Below are positions 17,539 through 26,106 of a stretch of 64,000 nucleotides of DNA, piece after piece; positions within the stretch are counted from its first letter, which is position 1; every line of letters starts with the position of its first letter. A program made the position numbers and the translations under genes. Source of the DNA: an uncultured Planctomycetota bacterium. GTDB taxonomy: Bacteria > Planctomycetota > Phycisphaerae > Sedimentisphaerales > UBA12454. The notes beneath the pieces are model-generated. The model was not told the DNA's origin. It worked only from the letters and a program-made list of their open reading frames with translations, and searched no databases. Where the stretch lies: contig CAINDG010000013.1 of assembly GCA_903847315.1 (NCBI GenBank), positions 1 to 64,000 on the forward strand, written 5' to 3'.

Positions 17539-19160
17539 ACGATAAAGCAATAATATTAAAAAAACCTGAATTAAGACGTTATCTTGTGCCGGTAAATACT
17601 GCTGCGACTCAGCAGTTGTTTACGGATTGCCTGATATTAGGCTCCGGCGTTGCGGGACTTCGCGCAGCGATTGAAGCTGCAAGCGGCGGCTGCGAAGTAG
17701 TGCTCCTCTGCAAAAAAACTCTTCAGGACAGCAATACCTGGAACGCTCAGGGCGGAATCGCGTCGGTGCTCGGCAGCGATGACAGTTTCGCTTCGCATAT
17801 AGAAGATACTTTAACTACGGGCTGCGGCATTAACGACCGTGATACTGTCGAACAAGTTGTAAAAGACGGCCCCGGCCTTGTAAAAGAGCTGCTCAAATGG
17901 GGTGCCGAGTTCGACAAACAGAAGGACGGTTCGATTTCGATTACATTCGAAGGCGGCCATAGTCACGCCCGCGTTGCTCACGCGCTCGGCGACAATACCG
18001 GCAAAGCAATTGCAGAAGCGCTTATAAATAAAGTCAAAAGTCTTGATAAGATAACGCTTATTGAGAATTGTTATGTGACAGACCTTATTACGAGTGACGA
18101 TGGCGACTGTCTCGGGGTAATCAGCCAGAATCAAAAAGGTATGATGGAAATTATCTGGGCAAAGACAACTATCCTTGCCACAGGCGGCGCAGGCAGACTC
18201 TATCGCGAGACAACCAATCCGGAAGGAGCGACCGGCGACGGCCTTGCTATTGCTGTTCGTGCCGGTGCGATTCTGCGGGATATGGAATTTATGCAGTTTC
18301 ATCCCACGACGCTTTATATCGCAGGCGCATCGAGGGCGCTTATAACCGAGACGCTTCGCGGCGAAGGAGCGATTTTGCGAGATGTCAATAATTACGCCTT
18401 TATGGCTGAATATCATCCCGATGCCGAGCTTGCATCCCGCGATATTGTCAGCAGGGCGATTCTGTCACAAATGCTCAAAACGAATGCCACGCATGTTTTT
18501 CTCGATATTCGCCATTTTAAGAAGGATTATTTCGCGAAACGTTTTCCACTTATCAGCGAACTTGTTGAAAGTTTCGATATCGATATAAGCAAAGACCTTA
18601 TTCCCGTTCGTCCAAGTGCTCATTATATGATTGGCGGCGTGAAAACAGACAATCAGGCACGGACGAATATCGCGAATCTTTTTGCCTGCGGCGAGGTCGC
18701 CTCGACTGGTCTGCACGGCGCAAACCGGCTCGGCAGCAATTCGCTGCTGGAGGGTCTGGTCTTCGGCAGAATCGCAGGTCAGGCAGCGGCACAGCAGTGC
18801 GGCAAAGACGGCGTGAGCCTGAAAAAATTCCGTTATGATATACCTCAATCCGACAGAAGCAGACTCGATACCGCCGATGTGCTTAATTCGCTCCGCTCGC
18901 TTATGTGGCGAAACGTCGGCATAACACGCCTTGCAAAGCCGCTTGTGGAATCACAGGAGATTATCAGCTTCTGGCAGCGGTATGTCCTCGACAAGGTTTT
19001 TGATTCTCCGCAGGGCTGGGAATGCCAGAATATGCTGACCGTTTGTTTGATGATGGCAAAAGCGGCGGAGGCGAGAACTGAAAGCAGGGGCGTTCATTTC
19101 CGTAACGATTTTCCGCAAACAGACGATAAGAAATTCAAAACTCATATCGAATTTGCATAA
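17535..19160 (+). CDS. nadB: L-aspartate oxidase
   Basis: 541 residues, normal for NadB. FAD-binding 'DCLILGSGVAGLRAAIEAAS' (~30-49), 'TWNAQGGIASVLG', 'GGHSHARVAHALGDNTGKAI', 'TILATGGAGRLYRETTNPEGATGDGLAIAVRAGA', 'MEFMQFHPTTLY', and the HxPxxHYMxGG-type segment 'IPVRPSAHYMIGGVKTD', then 'CGEVASTGLHGANRLGSNSLLEGLVFG'. It oxidises L-aspartate to iminoaspartate, the first step of de novo NAD synthesis. Location in an operon with bioD and gatCAB is an unusual combination. nadA and nadC are not in the window. Confidence 0.94.
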   Translation: MNDKAIILKKPELRRYLVPVNTAATQQLFTDCLILGSGVAGLRAAIEAASGGCEVVLLCKKTLQDSNTWNAQGGIASVLGSDDSFASHIEDTLTTGCGINDRDTVEQVVKDGPGLVKELLKWGAEFDKQKDGSISITFEGGHSHARVAHALGDNTGKAIAEALINKVKSLDKITLIENCYVTDLITSDDGDCLGVISQNQKGMMEIIWAKTTILATGGAGRLYRETTNPEGATGDGLAIAVRAGAILRDMEFMQFHPTTLYIAGASRALITETLRGEGAILRDVNNYAFMAEYHPDAELASRDIVSRAILSQMLKTNATHVFLDIRHFKKDYFAKRFPLISELVESFDIDISKDLIPVRPSAHYMIGGVKTDNQARTNIANLFACGEVASTGLHGANRLGSNSLLEGLVFGRIAGQAAAQQCGKDGVSLKKFRYDIPQSDRSRLDTADVLNSLRSLMWRNVGITRLAKPLVESQEIISFWQRYVLDKVFDSPQGWECQNMLTVCLMMAKAAEARTESRGVHFRNDFPQTDDKKFKTHIEFA

Positions 19161-19163
19161 AAT

Positions 19164-19475
19164 ATGGCTCAGAAAAAAATAGACATTAAACAGGTAAGAC
19201 AGGTAGCCAAACTGGCCAGGCTGGATTTGAGCGAGGCTGAAATATCGCAGTTTACGGGCCAGCTTAGTGCGATTCTTGAATATGTGGAAAAACTCAATCA
19301 GCTCGATACGGCAAATATCGAGCCGCTGGCGCATTGCCTGCCGATAAATAATTGCCTCAGGGAAGATAATGTAAAACAATCGCTTGGAACGGAGAAAACT
19401 CTTGAAAACGCTCCGGATAAGGATGAGAAGTTTTTCCTTGTACCGAAGATTCTTGAAGATTCCGGGGGGTTTTAA
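19164..19475 (+). CDS. gatC: Asp/Glu-tRNA amidotransferase subunit C
   Basis: 103 residues. Typical GatC pattern: 'IKQVRQVAKLARLDLSEAEISQFTGQLSAILEYVEKLNQLDTANIEPL' then 'LREDNVKQSL' and the C-terminal 'FFLVPKILEDSGGF'. It braces the GatA-GatB complex that converts misacylated Glu-tRNA(Gln) or Asp-tRNA(Asn) to the correct amide form. It begins three bases after nadB and ends six bases before gatA. Confidence 0.92.
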   Translation: MAQKKIDIKQVRQVAKLARLDLSEAEISQFTGQLSAILEYVEKLNQLDTANIEPLAHCLPINNCLREDNVKQSLGTEKTLENAPDKDEKFFLVPKILEDSGGF

Positions 19476-19481
19476 AGTTTT

Positions 19482-20954
19482 ATGAGTCAGGAAATTTTAA
19501 AACTTACCTGCCGACAGTTGCGGGACGAAATTGCCAAAGGCGAAATAAAAAGCAGCGATGCTGCTTTAGCCGTTTTTGCGCAGATAGAAAAATATGACGG
19601 CCCAATCGGGGCTTTTCTGAATACTTTCAAACAGGATGCCCTGCAAAAGGCGAAGGAAATTGACGCTAAAATCGCTAAAAGACAAAATATCGGTGCTCTT
19701 GCGGGCGTACCGATAGCTATCAAAGATAATATGTGCACAACATTCGGCACAACAACCTGCGCATCAAAAATACTTGAAAATTTCCGCTCACCATATAATG
19801 CAACAGTAATCGACAAATTACTTGCGGCTGATGCCGTTTTAATCGGCAAGACAAATCTCGATGAATTTGCGATGGGCTCAAGCACGGAAAACTCAGGCCT
19901 TAAAAAGACAGTCAATCCGTGGGACAAAAGCAGAGTTCCCGGCGGAAGCAGCGGCGGCTCGGCGGCGGCAGTGGCGGCACAGATGTGTTTTGCTGCGCTG
20001 GGCAGCGATACGGGCGGCTCTATCAGGCAGCCGGCAAGTTTCTGCGGCGTTGCGGGGCTTAAGCCGACTTACGGCAGAGTTTCACGATATGGTCTTGTTG
20101 CCTATGGCTCAAGTCTCGACCAAATCGGACCTCTGACGAAAAATACCGAAGATTGCGCGTTAATACTGAATGTTATCGCGGGACACGATGAAAAAGACAG
20201 TACAAGCGTTGACGAAAAGATGTCGCCAATGTGTGATTATCTTGCCGGAATTGAGAAGAGCGTAAAAGGTTTAAAAATCGCTGTTGTGCCGCAGTTATTT
20301 GAGGGAGCCGACAGCGAAGTTGTAAATGCCGTTAAAAGCGCGATTGATATTTATAAGAAAAGTGGTGCTGAAATTATTGAAATAAAAATGCCGCATTTCG
20401 AATATTCGATAGCAGCGTATTATTTAATTGCTACCGCTGAAGCCTCCAGCAATCTTGCCAGATATGACGGCGTGCATTACGGCCACAGGACTAAAAATGC
20501 CGGCGATTATATCGAAGTCTATACAAAATCGCGTGCAGAGGCATTCGGCCAGGAAGTCAAAAGGCGCATTATGCTCGGCACTTACGCGCTGTCCAGCGGA
20601 TATTATGACGCTTATTATTTAAAGGCTCTGAAGGTGCGGAATCTTATCCGCAGCGATTTTACAGCCGCTTTTGGAAAAGCCGATTGTATTATGATGCCGA
20701 CAAGCCCGACAACCGCATTTAAAATCGGAGAAAAAACTGCCGACCCGTTGCAGATGTATCTGTCAGATGTTTATACCATTGCTGTTAATCTTGCCGGAGT
20801 GCCGGCCATAAGTATTCCCTGCGGTTTTGATAAAAATAATTTACCTGTCGGCCTGCAAATAATTAGTCCCGCATTCGCGGAAGAAAAGCTGCTGCGTATA
20901 GCGAGAATGTTTGAAAATCAAACGGACTTCCATCAGAGAAGACCTGCGTTATGA
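19482..20954 (+). CDS. gatA: Asp/Glu-tRNA amidotransferase subunit A
   Basis: 490 residues. Amidase-signature enzyme with the Ser-cisSer-Lys triad: Lys in 'GVPIAIKDNMCT' and the two serines in 'VPGGSSGGSAAAVAA' and 'GSDTGGSIRQPASFCGV'. It also shows 'VIDKLLAADAVLIGKTNLDEFAMGSSTENS' and the late 'PTSPTTAFKIGEKTADPLQMYLSDVYTI' with 'NLAGVPAISIPCGF'. It releases ammonia from glutamine for the GatB kinase site. Overlaps gatB by four bases. All key residues are present. Confidence 0.96.
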   Translation: MSQEILKLTCRQLRDEIAKGEIKSSDAALAVFAQIEKYDGPIGAFLNTFKQDALQKAKEIDAKIAKRQNIGALAGVPIAIKDNMCTTFGTTTCASKILENFRSPYNATVIDKLLAADAVLIGKTNLDEFAMGSSTENSGLKKTVNPWDKSRVPGGSSGGSAAAVAAQMCFAALGSDTGGSIRQPASFCGVAGLKPTYGRVSRYGLVAYGSSLDQIGPLTKNTEDCALILNVIAGHDEKDSTSVDEKMSPMCDYLAGIEKSVKGLKIAVVPQLFEGADSEVVNAVKSAIDIYKKSGAEIIEIKMPHFEYSIAAYYLIATAEASSNLARYDGVHYGHRTKNAGDYIEVYTKSRAEAFGQEVKRRIMLGTYALSSGYYDAYYLKALKVRNLIRSDFTAAFGKADCIMMPTSPTTAFKIGEKTADPLQMYLSDVYTIAVNLAGVPAISIPCGFDKNNLPVGLQIISPAFAEEKLLRIARMFENQTDFHQRRPAL

Positions 20955-22417
20955 CGAATATAGATTACAAAATTATTGTTGGACTGGAAATTCACGTGCA
21001 GATGGCCGCGAAAACGAAGATGTTCTGCGGCTGCGAATTGGCATTTGCTGCCGAGCCGAACAGCAAAGTTTGTCCGGTTTGTCTCGGATTGCCGGGTGCG
21101 CTGCCTGTGATGAACAGGAAAGCAGTCGAATTTGCAATCCTTACGGCAACAGCACTTAACTGCAAGGTCGCGGAATTTACCAAATGGGACAGAAAAAGTT
21201 ATTATTACCCCGATTTGCCGAAAAATTATCAGATAAGCCAGTACGATTTGCCGATTGGGTCAAACGGCTTTATAGAAATTCCTGTTCCCGGCGGAGCAAC
21301 AAAAAAAATCCGTATTCGCAGGGTACATCTTGAAGAGGATGCCGGGAAAAATATTCATACCGCAGGACCTTTTTCGCAGGTTGACCTTAACAGGGCCGGC
21401 ACCCCGCTGATGGAAATTGTAACTGAGCCGGATTTAAATAACGCCGAAGAGGTAAAATCTCTGGCGATTGAATTGCAGCGGATTGTGCGATTCCTCGGTG
21501 TTTCAGAAGCGGATATGCAAAAGGGGCATATGCGTTTTGAACCAAATGTTAATCTCCACATTAAAAAAGACAACAACGAGTACAAAACGCCGATTACGGA
21601 AGTTAAAAATCTTAACAGCTTTAAGGCACTTGAAAAAAGTGTGGCATTTGAGGCACGAAGACAGCTCGATAATTTTCTCGAAACCGGCGAATGTTTACAG
21701 AGTGGCAACAAGAAGACCTTCGGCTGGGATGATATAAAAGAGGTTACGGTTCTGCAGAGAGAAAAAGAAGAGGCGCATGATTACCGTTATTTTCCCGACC
21801 CTGACCTTGTGCCGGTGGTAGTAAATGAAAAGTGGCTCAGTCAAATAAATAGCAGAATTTGTGAATTGCCGTTGGGTATGCAAAAACGCTTTGTAAGTGA
21901 TTATAGTTTAAGCGATTATGACGCAGGCGTATTGACATCTGATAAAGCGACAGCGGATTTTTTTGACAGTTCCGTAAAAGCCGGCGGCGATGCAAAAAGG
22001 ATTTGTAATTTTATCACACAGACCGGCCTGAAGATTGCCAATGAAAAAGGATGTAGTGTCGCAGAACTTGGCGTAGAGCCGGACAGGCTCGCGGAACTTG
22101 CGAAAATGGCAGACTCCGGACAGGTAAGTGCGACTGCCGCTGTTACGATTTTTGTGGAAATGACACAAAGCAAAGAACAGCCCGGCCGGATTGCTGAAAA
22201 ACTGAATCTTATACAGAAAAGCGACGCAGGTGAGCTTGAGAAAATTGTTGATGAGGTTATCGCAGCAAATCCGCAGGCAGTTGAGGATGCGAAAAGCGGC
22301 GATAAAAAAAGCAAAAAAGCTCATGGCTTCTTAATGGGGCAGGTAATGCAAAAAACAAAGGGGACAGCAAATCCGCAGGTAGTAGCGAAAATTCTGGCTT
22401 CGAAACTGAAAATTTAA
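20951..22417 (+). CDS. gatB: Asp/Glu-tRNA amidotransferase subunit B
   Basis: 488 residues. 'IIVGLEIHVQMAAKTKMFCGC' and 'PNSKVCPVCLGLPGALPVMNRKAVE' hold the zinc cysteines; 'SYYYPDLPKNYQISQYDLPI', 'HLEEDAGKNIH', 'DLNRAGTPLMEIVTEPD' and 'MRFEPNVNLHIKK' mark the kinase/cradle domain; the C-terminal YqeY-like tail domain ends in 'HGFLMGQVMQKTKGTANPQVVAKIL'. It phosphorylates and amidates the misacylated tRNA. The stop overlaps the convergent plsY stop by four bases, so no separate terminator is visible between the two operons. Confidence 0.96.
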   Translation: MTNIDYKIIVGLEIHVQMAAKTKMFCGCELAFAAEPNSKVCPVCLGLPGALPVMNRKAVEFAILTATALNCKVAEFTKWDRKSYYYPDLPKNYQISQYDLPIGSNGFIEIPVPGGATKKIRIRRVHLEEDAGKNIHTAGPFSQVDLNRAGTPLMEIVTEPDLNNAEEVKSLAIELQRIVRFLGVSEADMQKGHMRFEPNVNLHIKKDNNEYKTPITEVKNLNSFKALEKSVAFEARRQLDNFLETGECLQSGNKKTFGWDDIKEVTVLQREKEEAHDYRYFPDPDLVPVVVNEKWLSQINSRICELPLGMQKRFVSDYSLSDYDAGVLTSDKATADFFDSSVKAGGDAKRICNFITQTGLKIANEKGCSVAELGVEPDRLAELAKMADSGQVSATAAVTIFVEMTQSKEQPGRIAEKLNLIQKSDAGELEKIVDEVIAANPQAVEDAKSGDKKSKKAHGFLMGQVMQKTKGTANPQVVAKILASKLKI

Positions 22418-23067
22418 TCTACCGCTTTTTTCTGTAAAACTTTATCTTCGGTACCGTTAAGAATTCTCTTCATATTACTGCGGTGAAGAAATATTACAAG
22501 CGAACATAAAATTACCGCTGCCAAAATCAGCGGCCAGAGGATATTGAAATGCCAATTATTAAGAGTCATCGTGAGAATAATCATTATCACTGGAAAAGCC
22601 GCAGCGGCGATAACGGAACCAAGCGAGATATATTGCCAGATAAGAACTATGGTTGCCCATAACATAAAGACGATAATGCCGGGGATTGCGTAATAGGGCC
22701 AGATGCCCATGACGACGCCGAAACTTGTTGCGACGCCTTTTCCGCCTCTGAATTTAAGATAAAACGGGAAAATATGACCGAGGATTGCAGCAACGCCGAC
22801 CGCCAGCCAAACGGCAAGACTGGCTGATGTGGCAGGTTCTGAAAGGACAAGGAATCGTGCGGCAAAACTCGGCGCAAAGCCTTTAAGAAAATCGAGCAGA
22901 AAGCAAAAGTACGCCCATTTTTTGCCGCAGGCGCGGGCAAGATTGGTTGCGCCCAGATTGCCCGATCCGATTGTGCGGAGGTCCAAACCGTGCGCCTTGG
23001 CAATCAACATCGCAAAAGAGATTGAACCGATAAGATAAGAAATAATAATTAAAACAGCAGCTTTCAT
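22414..23067 (-). CDS. plsY: Glycerol-3-phosphate acyltransferase PlsY
   Basis: 217 residues with about five membrane helices. The three PlsY signatures are visible: 'YLIGSISFAMLIAKAHGLDLRTIGSGNLGATNLARACG', 'LKFRGGKGVATSFGVVMGIWP' and 'LHRSNMKRILNGTE'. It uses acyl-phosphate to acylate glycerol-3-phosphate, the first step of phospholipid synthesis at the inner membrane. The start overlaps the GT4 gene stop by four bases, which makes it the last gene of the minus-strand envelope cluster. Confidence 0.94.
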   Translation of the reverse strand: MKAAVLIIISYLIGSISFAMLIAKAHGLDLRTIGSGNLGATNLARACGKKWAYFCFLLDFLKGFAPSFAARFLVLSEPATSASLAVWLAVGVAAILGHIFPFYLKFRGGKGVATSFGVVMGIWPYYAIPGIIVFMLWATIVLIWQYISLGSVIAAAAFPVIMIILTMTLNNWHFNILWPLILAAVILCSLVIFLHRSNMKRILNGTEDKVLQKKAVD

Positions 23068-24242
23068 TTCGGTGTCCTGTTTTTGAGTATCTCATCGTAT
23101 AACGCAAGGAGTTTTTTGCAGTGTGTCTGGATTGAAACCTTCGATTTGATATCATCATCCTGAATCGCCTTTTTTGCGGTGGCAATGGTTTCACTGCTGC
23201 AAAAATATCTCATTGCTTCAGCCAGTGAGTCGATATCGTCCGGCGAATCGAAGATTTTGCCGTGCTTGTCAGCCGTGAACAAATCGACTGCGCCATTATA
23301 TCTGGTTGTTATTACCGGTTTGTCTGCTGCCAGCGATTCGAGTATGAATCTGCTTGACGGGTCGTAATAAGTCGGCAGCACTGCAACATCGGCCACATCA
23401 ATGGGGGTTTGAATATTTGGCGTAGGGCCGAGAAAGATTATTCTATTTTCGATTTGTAATTTGCGAGCAAGCCGGAGGTAACCTGCCGCTGAATCTCTTC
23501 CTGCTATGACCAGATATGGCGGCCTTTTAGTCAGTTTATCCGTCAGGATTTGCATTGCCCTGATAAGAGAATCAAGTCCTTTGAGCCTGAAATTATTTGC
23601 GGCAAAAAAGAAAAGCACAGGTTCATCAGCCTCTTTGAGGTTGAAGTTTGAAAGTATATGCCAGCGAAGTTTATCGCTTCGGGTTTTGTCTGTGTCCCGG
23701 GTCAATTTGATTCCATTGGGTATAACGCGGATTTTTTCGTCCGGCAGATTGTAATATTTCTTGAATTGTGTTTTTACGTATTCGCTCAGCGCAGCGACTA
23801 TAGGACCATTTTCTTTTTTGCACAGTTTCTTTTCGCAATGGGCAAGAATAGTTCTTCTTGTGTTTGCAAAACTGGTAATAAGTTTTAAAAATCTTGTGGC
23901 AGCGTTATTGTAGCTTGCTGCATTGCGGATGGCCGCTTCGGGATAGCTGCCGCCTCTGGGCTGATAAACATCTGCAAAAGCGAAAGGAAGCGTGCTATGG
24001 ATTATATCGTATTGGTTTTCCTCGAGGTGCGCAAGAATCGCTTTTCGAAAATTTCTCAAGGCGATTCGCTTTTGGGTATTGCCGCACAAAACTTTTACTC
24101 GATGAGATTGCATAGCGCCCGTGGCCGCGAGAATTTTTACATCGACATCTAAAAGCGACATTGCCGCTGCAAGCTCGAAAACGCTCTTCTCGGCTCCGCC
24201 TAAAGTTATGTTCGCTCGTTCTGTTATTATCGCAAGTTTCAT
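23064..24242 (-). CDS. Glycosyltransferase family 4 (WaaG-like)
   Basis: About 392 residues from 'MKLAIITERANITLGGAEKSVFELA'; the track adds eight residues upstream. This glycine-rich N-terminal acceptor loop and 'FAFADVYQPRGGSYPEAAIRN' resemble LPS core glucosyltransferases of the WaaG type. The donor-binding half has 'IRVIPNGIKL', 'PVLFFFAANNFRLKGLDSLIRAM', 'PYLVIAGRD', 'IIFLGP' and 'ADVAVLPTYYDPSSRFILESLAADKPVITTRYNGAVDL', in which the EX7E-type segment is partly altered ('RFILESLAADKPV'). It probably adds a hexose to the inner core in the cytoplasm. Its start lies a few bases after the stop of the upstream fusion gene. Confidence 0.8.
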   Translation of the reverse strand: MKLAIITERANITLGGAEKSVFELAAAMSLLDVDVKILAATGAMQSHRVKVLCGNTQKRIALRNFRKAILAHLEENQYDIIHSTLPFAFADVYQPRGGSYPEAAIRNAASYNNAATRFLKLITSFANTRRTILAHCEKKLCKKENGPIVAALSEYVKTQFKKYYNLPDEKIRVIPNGIKLTRDTDKTRSDKLRWHILSNFNLKEADEPVLFFFAANNFRLKGLDSLIRAMQILTDKLTKRPPYLVIAGRDSAAGYLRLARKLQIENRIIFLGPTPNIQTPIDVADVAVLPTYYDPSSRFILESLAADKPVITTRYNGAVDLFTADKHGKIFDSPDDIDSLAEAMRYFCSSETIATAKKAIQDDDIKSKVSIQTHCKKLLALYDEILKNRTPK

Positions 24243-24246
24243 AATT

Positions 24247-26091
24247 TTAATTTTCAAACGGCACAACTCTGCCGTGTTTTTTATCGTGCTTTGCCATTAT
24301 TTCAGCTTTTGATTTTATCTTTTTTATAATTATTTTATCGCGCATCGTCAATTTTTTCTTTTCGCAATACGCAAAATAGAACCGCATACGGTCGGTTTTC
24401 GAGAAATATTTTGCTGATGCCGAGTAATAAAGCTGAGCAATGTCCTTTATACGATACTTTTGAGAAAAAACAATGGGCTTAAATACCCTGTTAAGGTCTA
24501 TCAGTGTAAATTGTCCCTGAGAATTGCAGAATATATGACAAAGATATAAATCTCTGTGCCGAAAACCAGTGGCGTGAAATTTTCTTATAAATTCTGCGAG
24601 GTTTTCGATAAAATTTTCTCTTACTACCGGCAGTTTTTCTTCAAGACTGAACGAATCAGGGATTTTTTCGGTTATTACAAAGCTTCTTCTTTCAAACAAG
24701 CCTTCCCATTCCTCGCCATAAGCTATTGTTTTGGCGGTACTTATGCCAAACTTTCGCAGGTTTTCAGCTGGCTCAAAATCGCAGCCCATTGTTGATATTT
24801 TTTTTCGCCTCGTCAGCCAGTTTTTCAATTGTGTTAATTTCGGGATGTTCTGATATCGCTTTAAAAACAGAGTCGTTTTGGGATTATCTGTATCAAACAT
24901 TATTCTTTCGCGAAATTCTGCCAGGTTTGGTTTGGTCAGATTTTTGCCGCGGGAAAAATTAAAAACATCATCCATATTTTGCAGCCCCAGCCGTTTGAAA
25001 CAATCGACAAAATCGCTGCGGACGAAAAAGCTGGGAGCGATATTTACAAATTCATTCGTTTTTTTGCCCCCGGCAAGAATTTTTTCAGCGGTCTTGCAGA
25101 CAATCTCAGCAGTTATAGATTCCATACAATAGTGCCTGTCTTTTTTGCATACAGCTTTATCGCACGGAGCACAGGGAACATCAGCGACGATTTTCGTTTC
25201 GTCGGCACAATTATTTTCAGTCCATTGAGGATTATTCGGCCCGAAAAGCGTTATAACCTTTCGGCCGAGAGCGATAGCGATATGGCGAGGGCCGGTGTCG
25301 TTGGTGATTACAAGCTGAGCAAACGAAAAAAGAGCTTTTAGTTGTCCCAATGTGACAGGATTTTCACCAAGGTTTATAATTGGTTTATTTGCCGAAGAGC
25401 AGATTTTTTCTGCAATTTGTGTTTCCCGTTTGTCGGGACTTACCGAAACGAATACATTGGCTGAGAATTTTTCAACGAGAAAATCAACGACTTTCGCAAA
25501 TCTCTCCTCAGGCCAGAGCTTGCTCGGCCCGAACGCTCCGCCCGGCACGAGGATTACAAGGGGATTTTGGCCATTTAATTTTTTGCCGAACTTCTCAAGA
25601 ACTATTTTTTTATCATTTTCATCGACATAAAGTTCAGTTTTTCTATTTGAGGTGTCACTGTTAAGCCGTGAAGCGATTGTCAGATAATAATCAACCGCTG
25701 AAAGCGGCTTGAAACGGAAAAAGCTGATTTTTGGCGGAACGAGTTTGTCCGTTAGAAAAATACCTCTGCCGTCTCTTGCGTATCCTATGCGAGTTTTGAT
25801 GCCGGCCCAGAATACAGCAAGAGCCGAGGCGAAGGAATTTTTCAGCAAAATTACGGTATTGAAATTATATTTTTTAAGTTCCCCGGCAATTGCAAAGGGA
25901 TTTTTTGACTTGAGAGTTATCCACTCATCGGCAAACGGGCAGCCGGCCAGTACCTCGGCAACGGTTTTGTTTGCGCAGAAAAAGATTTTGTCATTTTTGA
26001 ACAGATTTCTGATGCAGCGAAGCGTCGGCGTTGCCATTACAGCGTCGCCCATTGGTGAAGGCAGCCAGACTAATATATTTTGACAGCTCAT
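24247..26091 (-). CDS. Fusion: GT9 heptosyltransferase + LPS-core kinase (WaaP/InaA-like)
   Basis: 614 residues, about twice the size of either family. Residues ~1-345 are a GT9 heptosyltransferase: 'ILVWLPSPMGDAVMATPTLRCIRNLF', 'PLVILVPGGAFGPSKLWPEERFAKVVDFL', 'QLVITNDTGPRHIAIALGRKVITLFGPNNPQWTEN', and the cysteine-rich 'CAPCDKAVCKKDRHYCMESIT'. After a linker, residues ~395-614 look like an atypical protein-kinase-fold LPS kinase: 'TTLFLKRYQ', then 'GFRHRDLYLCHIF' (~509-521; catalytic HRD) and 'FTLIDLNRV' (metal-binding Asp). I infer one polypeptide that adds a heptose or similar sugar and phosphorylates the core. No stop or frameshift separates the halves. Confidence 0.85.
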   Translation of the reverse strand: MSCQNILVWLPSPMGDAVMATPTLRCIRNLFKNDKIFFCANKTVAEVLAGCPFADEWITLKSKNPFAIAGELKKYNFNTVILLKNSFASALAVFWAGIKTRIGYARDGRGIFLTDKLVPPKISFFRFKPLSAVDYYLTIASRLNSDTSNRKTELYVDENDKKIVLEKFGKKLNGQNPLVILVPGGAFGPSKLWPEERFAKVVDFLVEKFSANVFVSVSPDKRETQIAEKICSSANKPIINLGENPVTLGQLKALFSFAQLVITNDTGPRHIAIALGRKVITLFGPNNPQWTENNCADETKIVADVPCAPCDKAVCKKDRHYCMESITAEIVCKTAEKILAGGKKTNEFVNIAPSFFVRSDFVDCFKRLGLQNMDDVFNFSRGKNLTKPNLAEFRERIMFDTDNPKTTLFLKRYQNIPKLTQLKNWLTRRKKISTMGCDFEPAENLRKFGISTAKTIAYGEEWEGLFERRSFVITEKIPDSFSLEEKLPVVRENFIENLAEFIRKFHATGFRHRDLYLCHIFCNSQGQFTLIDLNRVFKPIVFSQKYRIKDIAQLYYSASAKYFSKTDRMRFYFAYCEKKKLTMRDKIIIKKIKSKAEIMAKHDKKHGRVVPFEN

Positions 26092-26106
26092 CGTTCGCCG
26101 GTTCCA

